DNA of 64,000 nucleotides. Origin: Ziziphus jujuba (Eukaryota > Streptophyta > Magnoliopsida > Rosales > Rhamnaceae). The notes under the pieces are model-generated. The model saw nothing but the letters and a program-made list of their open reading frames with translations. It searched no databases and was not told where the DNA came from. A program made the position numbers and the translations under genes. Where the stretch lies: contig NC_083389.1 of assembly GCF_031755915.1 (NCBI RefSeq), forward strand, positions 19,554,001-19,618,000, written 5' to 3'. Shown here piece by piece: positions 36,110 to 46,205 of the stretch. How positions within the stretch are numbered: position 1 is the first letter of the stretch; each line of letters begins with the position of its first letter.

Positions 36110-38160
36110 AGTTTCTGAAGGATACAAAACTTTTTCTAATTTAAAATATTTTCACATTTAAATCTATTAGACTATTTTTATAATTGTATTTGCTGCACAA
36201 AGTACAATTCCACCAAATGAAAGTATAAACTATCTTTAATGACAAAAACACCCTTATCTTCACCATGTTTGTCAAATTTGTCGTTGTCCAGCAGAATTAT
36301 ATATATATATATATATATGTATTGTAGCGTCTCTACTCTACCTTTAACTACAATGGCAAAGCAATATTAGTTTATAGAATCTGAAGCTACAGAAAAGGAT
36401 ATTTTCTTCGTTCTAAAATATCTGATATCCTATTCCCAAATGGATCAGAAATTATTTATATTAAATTAATATTTGGATTGAGCAATTAAGATATTATGTG
36501 TATGTAAATATAAAAATACCAACTGCTAAGGATTTGATAAAAGGTATACTTTTAGTAGGTTTTTTTATAATCATTTATAGTCTAAGCTGGAATCTTATAT
36601 TTGATGATGTGTTTGACTATTTGGGACGCTGATGCCCCTATCTAATATGCCAATAGTAGCATTAGTAGGTCCTCGCTTCAAAATCGTGTACTTCTGTACT
36701 TTGTTAAATTTTTTCCATATTATTTTTTAACCATCTTAATTAATTTAAAAATGCTATTTATCGAATGGGTATAAATAAAATCTATATATCAAGGAGTAAT
36801 TTAAAGATTTATTATTAAAATATTTATTTTTATAATTTTAATACAAAAATAATAAAATTAAATATTCAAATTAAAATTCACACACACTGATAATTGTATG
36901 ATAAATAGCAAAATTCTAATTAATTTCTCTAATACATATATATATAATTAAAAGGTAAATTCCATTTAAAAATAATTATCGTTTGAAGTATAATTTGTAA
37001 GAAGGTTCAAATGAAATTTTTTCTAAAATCAATTTTTTTGTTTTCATCATCCTTAAAATCAAATATAAAATATAGAAAAAGATTATGTGATTTCTTTAAA
37101 AAAAAAAAAAAAAATCAACCACAAATCGACACGTAACCAATCAGGCTCCTTCCAAGCCTACAAAAAATACCTAATCTTTTGGTATCAGATTCTGCAGTTT
37201 TTCATGCAAATGGACTCCCACTGCGATCATCATCAATCTCATCCCCGGACCCATCAGAGCCGTCCATTTCATTGACTCCAACAAGACCCCCAACTTCCTT
37301 TATCCTGTACCAACACACTCATCAAAAACTCTTCCCAAGTGGGCCATACGTGTTCGCCACTTCCCATAAACACTGTGTGGATTTCAGCTCGTGTTCTCCA
37401 CGCGCCTCCTACCCTTACTGCGCTCCCCCAACAAAGCCAAAGCTTCTGTTTTAGCAAGGAGAAAAGACGTTAGGTGTTTAACTTCCCAAAAGCCTTTTTT
37501 TAATTTTTTTTTTAAGATAAAAATATATATATCAATCGAATTGACCATTATACCCTCAAACTGAGTAAGATGGGAGCAATCATCAGATGTTTTATAGGCC
37601 CATCGTACACCCTCAGAGTTGTGGTTAGTGAGATCAAAAGCGTGTCCACAGTAAGTTCCTACAGTGTTTTCCACCACCGGATCATTGTCTCTCCTTCTAT
37701 ATCTTTAAATAAAAAAAAACACAATAAGGCTTTGGACAACTATCATGACGTGTAATAGCGGCAGGCTTTTCTCTTTTACTCTCAAAAACGCATCCAAATG
37801 TAAATAAGCGTAAAACCTAAGGGTAAAACCGTCCAACTGATTTTTTTTTAACGAAACGAAAATATATGAAGGGCCGAGAGAGCAACAGAAAGTTAAGAAA
37901 ACCCTGATTATCGAGTTGTGTGAGATCTGCAAACCCCCCCTTCCCTCTCCCCCCCTATTCTCTCTTCTCTTCATAACCCAAAACCCAGAAAAGAAAGTGC
38001 GAGAAACTGAGAGAAAATACCTCAGCAAAAAAACAATTCCTTTCCCCCAAACAGAAAAACCCTTTTGTGGGTATTCTCTTTCTCTCCTCGTCTGTGTTTT
38101 TATTTTTGGGTGTGATTATTTTTGCCTCCGCGTTGAAGAAAAAAATAAAATAAAATAAAA
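36110..38160. other. Intergenic DNA and promoter region of the WRC gene
   Basis: AT-rich to about 37100, then more mixed sequence leading to the WRC gene. Several 60-107-residue open frames at 37179-38028 lie on both strands, lack family resemblance and are not called. The last 250 bases are CT-rich and probably the 5' leader; a TATATGA at 37863 could be a core promoter. Confidence 0.5.
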
Positions 38161-38167
38161 GAGAGAG

Positions 38168-39510
38168 ATGAGGATCCGCAAGAACGCTAAGCTCTCTCCT
38201 CTGCTATTCTCTTCGCACGCTTCAGCTCCTGAGGTTTTGCAGACACACGTGTGCCAGCTGAACCAGTCTCCATGGGATGTGATTCCTTTCTCTCAGGACT
38301 CGAACCAGGTTAGTAGTATTGGCTTCACAAATTCTTATTTTCCCATTTCTAATTTTCTTCCGCAGATCTGTCAAAACCCTCTTCACTTCTCTCTCCATTT
38401 CTCTTCCTCAACCTGCATTTTAGGGTTCATTTCGTTTCTCTCGTCCCCTTCCTCCCACATTAGGGTTCTTTTTTTCCAAAAACCCTAAATTTTTTTTTCT
38501 CCCTTCAGCTTCCAAAATGCTCGATTAGGTTAATGGGTTTTCCTCATTATTCCGTTTTATCACCTGGGTTTCCTTTTTCTTTCCTTTTTTTTATTTGTCG
38601 TTCTCTTTTCCTGCAGACCGAAGGTGAAGATAGTTTCACTGGAAATGGAAGTCTGGGCGATTCCATTGGAGCTGTTGAAAGGTAACCCCAACTTTTGTCT
38701 ATTTCAGTATTTTTCTCGATTCGAATACTTAATTATTTCCCAATTTTTACGATACTTCAAAAAGCAGTTAGGGTTTTTGTTCTTGCTTCGTTGCCAAAAA
38801 AAAAAATTTCACCAAAAAAAATTGTTGTCGTCGATTGTAAGTTCTGGGTCTGTGATTTCAAATAATATTAGCAGCGTCGCTTCGATGATGGACATTAGCA
38901 ATGAGAAAGCTTCGGTATTAACTGTAAAAGCCGAGAACATGGCAATTATCGACGATAATGGCGGTTGTGGTGGCGACGACGACGAAGAAGATGAGATAAT
39001 CAAGGGTTCCGACGACAGCAAATACAGACAGCGCCGAATTGAGTCATCGGAGAATAATAACAACAATAGTAATAGTAAACGATCATCATCATCAGGAGGA
39101 GGAGCAGCGGCGATGTCGAAGATTATCATACACTGTCAGAAAAACGACGGCAAAGGATGGCAATGCAAGAAAGAAGCTAAAGAAGGTCACAATTTCTGCG
39201 AACACCATTTGAGCCTTCTTAGGTCTTATAGCAGCAGCAACAACAACAACAATGCTGCCGGCGCTTCCGCTATAAACCTCCCTTCGCACTCCATCTCATC
39301 CAAGAAAGCTCAAACCAGTCTCTCTCGGCGTACTCGCGGTTCTTCCGGAACTCGATCGGCGAAGAAAAGCGGTTCGATTTCGAATAATAATCCTTATGAA
39401 TTTTATTATTATTCTGGGTTTGGTCCCTTATGGGGTAGGAAAAGAGGAGATAGAGGAGGAGGAGCAGTAGATCATAATAAGAATGAAAATGTGGAAAATA
39501 ACGTTGTCGT

Positions 39511-39545
<35 letters not shown>

Positions 39546-39641
39546 TTGATAATGATAATGATGGTAAGAATGCTCAAACGACAACTCGTTCATCGTCGTC
39601 GCGAATGGATAATGAGGGATTTGATTATGTAGATGAGGATG

Positions 39642-39672
<31 letters not shown>

Positions 39673-39760
39673 AGACGACGATGATGGAAGTGGTGGAGAT
39701 AGTGGGAAGAAGAGGATGCGAAAGCCTGTGAAAGCTCGATCGCTTAAGTCTTTAATGTAA
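38168..39760 (+). CDS. WRC-domain zinc-binding protein with acidic tracts (3 exons)
   Basis: Exons 38168-38308, 38617-38681 and 38875-39760 join in phase across GT-AG introns of 308 and 193 bases, giving 1092 nt and 363 residues. The N-terminus MRIRKNAKLSPLLFS and the C-terminus RKPVKARSLKSLM look like conserved family ends. A WRC-type motif C-x9-C-x10-C-x2-H lies at C156, C166, C177 and H180. WRC domains occur in plant growth-regulating factors and related nuclear proteins, where they are thought to bind DNA or support nuclear targeting; no QLQ domain is present here, so this is not a canonical GRF. Residues 100-110 and about 280-350 are very acidic, with Asp runs encoded by GAT repeats; Asn and Ser runs also occur. 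The molecular role is unknown. The ATG follows a GA-rich leader; a later in-frame ATG at 38624 lies inside exon 2 in the wrong frame and was rejected. Confidence 0.9.
38419..38776. promoter_or_regulatory. Telo-box motifs in introns of the WRC gene
   Basis: TTAGGGTT / AAACCCTAA motifs occur at about 38420-38427, 38460-38467 and 38480-38488 (intron 1) and at 38768-38776 (intron 2). Another lies 3' of the gene near 39957. Telo-boxes bind TRB-type Myb proteins and are frequent near the starts of growth-related plant genes. Function here is inferred. Confidence 0.45.
39512..39690 (+). repeat. Coding GAT trinucleotide repeats (poly-Asp)
   Basis: An uninterrupted GAT run at 39512-39544 and an imperfect GAT/GAC run at about 39634-39690 encode Asp tracts of the WRC protein. 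Length variation would stay in frame. Confidence 0.9.
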
Positions 39761-42700
39761 TGGGGTAAATATTTTTTTTTTTTCTCTCTTTTTTTTTTCT
39801 TTTTCTTTTTTGGATATTTTGGATTTTGGGTTTTTGGCAACAAATATATATATATGGAGGTTTGGTTGGTTGGTTGGGTTTCGATGTTGTTTTAAAATTG
39901 TATTGAAATTATCGTGTTTTTTTTTTTTTTTTTTTTTTTTTCCTAAAGTGGAAGATTTAGGGTTAAAGGTATTTTTAAGATAATTTTAAAAAAAAATAAT
40001 AATTTTTGGTGTTTTGCGGGTTTTGTCGTGGGTGAGATTAAACGCTCTCTCAGGAAACATGACACAGTTGGAAGAGAAAGTTTAGAGTGTGAATACAGTG
40101 GACCGAAAAGGGAAATTTTTATAAGTTAAAAAAAAGGGGCTTTTGAAATCCAAGGGTAATATCGTAATTTCGTGAATTTTAATCAATGAAATTGGCGTAT
40201 TTTTTAAATTAAAACTTTTTAGGTTCGTTGATGTGGCGGGATATTATACTTTATAAATTGTTTTTAAGTTTTTATTTTTTATTTTTTATTTTTTTGGTGT
40301 TCATAATAATTATCTTCCCTGCAAAAATTTAAGAAAAAAAGGATTTGGGCCCACCTATTTGTATGTTGCCATTCTTTCATCTACGGCTTGAGCTCTTTTT
40401 TATTTTTTAGGTACTTTATGTTCGTACTCCATGTACAAATGAATAATAATTGATGGTTTTTTTATAGTAAAGTATATTTTTGTTAACTTTTATTATATTT
40501 TGTCTGGCTTATTATTAATACAATTTTTTTTATTTCCAATTTTGGTTAAGATTTAGTAAAGCTTCAATTTTTATTTTTATTTTTTGAAAAACAAAATAGA
40601 AAGATAGAGAAACACTAAAGTGAATTGAAGTTTTTTTTTTATTTCTTTAGAAGTGGCTAAAAAACAAAGTAATAATGAGAAACACTTTTGGTTGGAGATA
40701 TTGAATGCAATATGACAAAATAAACGCTTTTTTTTATATGTGTTTGTGTTTGTAAACATCTGAAAGGACCACATAGTCTTTGAATCTGTATTTGTGAAAT
40801 GGCAGCTTTGTAGTTGGAAATTGAGCAAGTTTATTAAGAAATAGGTAGAGAAAAGAGTGTGATTTTTATATCTCATTTAAAATGAGAGAATTAAAAAGAA
40901 ATAGTAATATATAAATTTATATATTATGGAATTCATATTTAATAGCTTAAACTATTTAATTTGATAAGTGTATTCTAATATCAATCACGTCACATCTGAA
41001 TAGTGTGAGACAAAATTTATTCCATCCAATCGAGTGACATTGCAATAAATTTTAAGATCAAAGATTCGGAAATCAACATTTTATATTTGGGAACTTTAAA
41101 GTGCAAAATTTTCATACTAGAACATATTAATATGCAATTAATCCTTTTATATATTAAATCCGAATGAAAACCATTTAGTTGGATGATTTATTAATTATGT
41201 GACTCTAAACATTTATAATTTTTTTTTCCACATTTATTACTAGGTGATTTTCATATCCCATTTGCCCAATTATGTTGTATTCTTATTAAGACTAATAAAC
41301 ATTCTCTAGAAGAAAAAAATAAAATGCCCCTTAGTTTTTTTTTTTTTTTTCCCTTCTTTTCCCATAAATATTTGAACAAGAGACTGTATAGATGATTAGG
41401 AAACACATTAAATTTTTTGTTATCTATTTAATTAAATAAAAGGAAATTGCCGTATTGGGTGCTTTAATTGTCATGCAAAAAAGGTGGGAAAATTATAAAA
41501 CCAACCTATATTTACGAAAGTTATTTGAGAATTATTATAAGATAAAAGCACATATTTGGAATGTTCTCACAGTTGTTTTATTATTTGAAGCAAAACAAAT
41601 GTTTTATAATTAAATAATATATATATACACACACACTAAGGTCTCAGCATCTATTTCAAAAAAAAAAAAAAAAAAAAAAGACTACCTGTGTTAATAAGCA
41701 TAATATTATATGATACTTAATTTTCTTGTATTATATCTTAAATTTTTAAAATCAGTAATACTGAAAATATTTATCAAATAATACATATTAAAATATTATT
41801 AATTGAAATATTCATATAATATAAAAATAGATAAATAAATTTTAAAAAAATTAATTAAATATTATCATATTATTTATTATATTATTCAATTAATAAATTT
41901 AATATTATTATTATTTAAATTTATTAAATTGAGTTTCATTTATTTTTACAATAAAATTAAAAGGTTAATCTGATATATTTTTAATGTAATATTAACACAT
42001 TAGTATTATATTATAAAACAAAACAAAGTAAATAGTTGCACAAAGTATGCCAAGCCATCAGCCACTTTTTTTTTCTTTTTCTTTTTCTTTTTTCTTTTTT
42101 TTTTTATTTTTTTTATTTTCAAGCCACCAGTCACTTTGATTTGTATGCGCAAATTTCAATTGGTCTTTGTTTTGAAATTGAACTTCGACAGAAAATTATG
42201 CAAATTCATAGTGGCAAATTTGGAAATGAAATTTAAACAACTGAAAGTTTGACACGTAACCAGAGTTCAAACTATTTACAACTGGGTCACGGTATGGGAA
42301 TGGGTATGGACGTCAAAACCAATATTTTCCTTAGTAGCACAATGAATTGTCTGTCTTACCCTTGTCTTTTAAAAATATTTTCATAACCTACCAAATAAGG
42401 AAAGGATAAAAGTAAAAACAATTATTAAAATGGCTTGTTTTTTTCACATGCTGAATCTAAAACGGCTGTTTTACTATAAATAACATAAATATTTTTTTTC
42501 TTATTTTGGTGGAAAAATAATCGAAAACAATAAATATATATAAATATAATAGAAAATAAAAGCAAAAAAAAAAAAAAAATGCACGTGAGGAACGAAAACT
42601 TACTGAATATGTCGCAGTAACAAAATTCCAACAGCCCCGTTTACATTTGCGGCGGAATGTAGTTTTAAAAATAAATTAATAATTAAAATCAAATAAATTA

Positions 42701-43700
42701 ATTATTAAAATATAAATAAATTCATAAAGAAATAAAAGAAGTGGAAAGTTATTTTTGGGATGCTCAGAACCCAAATTTGGAAAAACGAAAATAAAATAAA
42801 AATTGAAGCTTTGGGAATTAAATATTCCGACCAAAAAAAAAAAAAACAGAAACAAAAAACTTTACAGAAATTTATAAAGCACGCTCTATCAACGCGCGTG
42901 GAGCCCCCAACAAGGATGCTTTGGTTTTTTGATGGTCAAAGGATTCTTGTTTGCTTTGGGCATAGAGTTTTCAGGATTTATTTGTTTATTTATTAAAAAA
43001 GGAAAATAAGAATTTTGAGTCGTATGACTGCCAGCCAACATTGTGCAACTTAAAGAGTACTCCTTTACGAGGATATCCAATATAAAAATGTTAAAATGGT
43101 AAATTTATATTTTAATCTTGACCTAGAATTCTTAATGCAAATGTTGCAATGATTTTGGCACAACATTTCAATAGAAAATATTAAATTGACAATGCTAAAG
43201 AATCTGTGATGTCACTTTGTTTTTTTTTTTTTTTTTAAATAGAAAAAAATATAGAAATTTAAATTTAAAATCATTATCTAAAAATATAATAAGAATGTCC
43301 TCTTTAATATTATATTTGAGGTAATTTATGTTTTTGATGTTTTTATTTTGCTATTCGTTTTAAATTCAATTTTGCTTTTAATTTTAGGTTTGGTTTCCAT
43401 GTGAGTCTTGTATTCTTTAATTTCAGTTTCAACGTGGAATCTACATAGTTTTCTCTTATATTAAACTTTGTCACATTTTTATCTTTTTTTTAAAGTATTT
43501 TTTCCTAAACAACCCAGTTAGCAATCAGTACTAGAGATAACATCCAAATTTTGATTTAAGATACGGTGATGAAATCTTTTTCCTTAATTTATTAAAAATA
43601 AAAACTTTTTTTTTAGCTTTTAAAATTAATTATAATATATTCTTTTGTTACTCTCTCTTTACTTTTAAACTTTTAAGTTTCATAATTTAAAGTATAATTT
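39761..43700. other. 3' flank and AT-rich intergenic DNA
   Basis: Begins with T-rich sequence after the WRC stop codon. No gene recognised. T/A homopolymers at 39920-39942, 41336-41350, 41660-41680 and 42560-42578. Patches at 42240-42350, 42580-42660 and 42880-42930 are less AT-rich but show no coding signal. Confidence 0.5.
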
Positions 43701-44210
43701 TGGTTATCATTTAGGTTACATTTGGTAAAAAAAAAAAAAAACTATTTTTAAAAATTAAAAATTAGTAATTCCTAGGAAGAAAAAAGATGGAATATACTAT
43801 TATTTATGCTCTTAAGTATGGTAGAAATAATGGATTATAACGTTGAATAGGAATTCCATTGTTTGATTCCACATGATAAATAATGGAACAGTAAACATTC
43901 TCATAGGTACAAAATTGAATAATAAATATTTTTACATAATATTTATTTAAGAATTTATATATGTTCAAATACCCCCCCTCAAAAAAAAAAAAAAAGAAAA
44001 AGGAACAGTTTAACAACATAAAAATAAAAATATAAAATAAATACTTAATTAGAAAATTCTTATTATTGTTAATCAACTTAATAGTTTTTTTCGTGAACCT
44101 AAACAACATAAAAAGGGAAAATCAAAATAACCTGATATATAATTCCACAAGTATCTTAACTAAATTTCAAATAAATACCAATTCAAATGAAAGAGGATTG
44201 AGAGAGTTTA

Positions 44211-44567
44211 TGTAACAGCCCAGTACCACCCACATCAAGATATTGTCCTCTTTGGTCCAAGGTTCACTCCCTCTCTCCCCCCTGGCCTCAATGTTTTGTC
44301 AAAACGAGTCTTGAAGGGACAGGTATGCCCCTCTCCAACCGATGTGGGATGTTATAATCCCCCCCCTCTGGGGCCCAGCGTCCTCGCTGGCACACCGATC
44401 CGGGTCCGGCTCTGATACCACTGTAACAACCCAGTACCACCCGCATCAAGATATTGTCCTCTTTGGCCCAAGCTTCACTCCCTTTCTCCCCCCTGGCCTC
44501 AAGGTTTTGTCAAAACGCGTCTTGAAGGGAGAGGTATGCCCCTCTCCAACCGATGTGGGAGGTTATA
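44211..44567 (-). mobile_element. Complete TRIM retrotransposon, 146-bp LTRs, TSD GTTTA
   Basis: Two direct repeats of exactly 146 bp (44211-44356 and 44422-44567) flank a 65-bp internal domain. On the minus strand the first LTR ends TGTTACA, then one base, then a perfect Met-tRNA primer site TGGTATCAGAGCC (44420-44408). GTTTA occurs at 44206-44210 and again at 44568-44572 as a 5-bp target duplication. The LTRs begin TATAAC rather than TGTAAC in both copies and differ from each other at about nine positions by eye. No 5S-like segment is seen, so it is not a typical Cassandra, although the internal domain (with AGCGAGGACGCTGGG) resembles the one in the Cassandra array. It interrupts the Harbinger SANT/Myb-like gene. 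Confidence 0.93.
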
Positions 44568-44570
44568 GTT

Positions 44571-45563
44571 TAAACTAAAATATCCTTCGATTTTGTTGCT
44601 TAATTTAAGTTCACCATTAATAAATGTTTTAACCCATTCTTCTTTTTCATCATCAGCAATGCTAAACAAAACATCAACTAGCTCATCTTGACAAGTGATC
44701 AATTTTGTTGCTTTGTGATGATCTTTCATGTTAAGACCTAGTAACTTTAGCAACTCCTCATTAATTTTTAATCGATGTTTAGATGCTATTGTTCCTATAA
44801 CTGCTTTGCTAAGTCTATCGGATGCATCCTTATGTTGAGAGCCAAACATGCACGCATCTTCTTTCATTGCTTCCATCACATTTTCTTCGTCTTTATCTCT
44901 TTTCTTCCTTTTCCTAGTTGAAATTCCCTCACCTTTGCCAGTTTAGAGTGTTTGCAAGTTTTCTTCAAAATTAGTATATCCATCTTTTACGTTTTTCTTT
45001 AGATCATCGCTTTCTTTTCCTTCCATATCTAAATTTCTAGCAACATCAATTGGCAATTCTATATCTTTTCCATTGGCATAGTCTTTTGCATACATAGTAC
45101 TTAGATCCTCATAAAGTGGAAAAGATTTGTTTCTAAATGGAACTCCCTTGCTACGACTCTATGAAAACAAAAACAAATACAAAATTACTAATACTCATTT
45201 TGTATGTCTTGTTTAATATAAATATTTATCTGTATATATGCATCCCAGGATGCATCTTCTGCAGTGACATACTTCCTCACATCATCCCATGCAAATCTAC
45301 TTGTGTTAGGATTAGTCAATATCTCATGAATAGTTTGAAAATCATTTTTTAATGTTTTTAATCTTGATTCAATATGTGGTTTGGCTTTTAATCTAGAATT
45401 TGGTAATTTAGCTGAAAGTTTTCCCTCTAACACTTTCACATATCCATGTCTAAATGTAAGTCTTTTGATTCATTATGCAATTCAACTAATGCTTCAACAA
45501 GTTTGACATCTTCAGCATGTGTCCACTTTCTTTTGGAAGAATCTTGAACAATTGTGATTTTCA
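44571..45563 (-). pseudogene. Harbinger-associated SANT/Myb-like protein gene, broken
   Basis: Reading the minus strand, an ATG near 45563 starts a Myb/SANT-like domain (KRKWTHAEDVKLVEALVEL). After a frameshift near 45440 the domain continues (KPHIESRLKTLKNDF, FAWDDVRKYVTAEDASWDAY). A probable intron follows (about 45157-45240), then a segment with KSFPLYEDL and a Lys-rich stretch. A stop near 44945 precedes a further coding-like stretch (44571-44879). In PIF/Harbinger systems this protein binds DNA and assists the transposase. The 3' end is cut by the TRIM. Confidence 0.7.
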
Positions 45564-46205
45564 TGTTGCCTAAAAATTAGAAATATAATACAAAAAGTAT
45601 AACAATTAATGTAATATGCATTAAATTTAACTAATAAAAAAACAAGATATCAATATGAAAATAAATTATACAATGTCAAATTAAACAAAAGAAAAATCAC
45701 ACACCAATCCAACCATTACATTCATTGAAAAACATAAGGAAATATTTCAACAAAATTAAATCACTAAATAATTAGACATTAAATAAAAAAATTAATTATC
45801 CCTCCTATTTCTCCTCCACGAACTAAACATTTCAACAGCAAGTTTGTTTTGCATGCACTTCAAGCATCTGAAGTTTCAGTTTGTGTTATCGGTTCACCAT
45901 GGATTTCAATCGATGTGTTTTCTTGTCGATCAAATTCTTCCTCCAATGGATCTATAGGCCTTTCTCTTCTAATAAAATTGTGCACAAGACAGCAAGCCAT
46001 AATAATTTGGATTTGTTTTTTAACCAGATCGAATGAAGGGCTCTTAAGAATTGTCCATTTTATTTTAAATAACCCAAAACATTTTTCTATAATATTCTTA
46101 GCAGATGAATATTTCATGTTAAAATACTCTTCTGGGGTGGTTCGTTGGCATCTATCCTTCCAATCGTTTAAGTGATATCATTGACCTCTGTAGAGGCAAG
46201 AAATC

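Noticed and set aside
37179..38028. Several overlapping 60-107-residue frames upstream of the WRC gene
   Set aside because: Both strands open, no family resemblance, and the region is better read as promoter and leader.
38624..38874. ATG at 38624 as the start of the WRC protein
   Set aside because: It is out of frame with exon 2 and would read through intron 2. The spliced start at 38168 gives the conserved N-terminus.
38809..39843. Minus-strand frames over the WRC exon 3 (His-, Ser- and Leu-rich)
   Set aside because: Antisense shadows of GAT, AAC and TCA repeats in the real exon.
44408..44420. Sequence matching a tRNA 3' end
   Set aside because: It is the primer-binding site of the TRIM, not a tRNA gene; no cloverleaf surrounds it.
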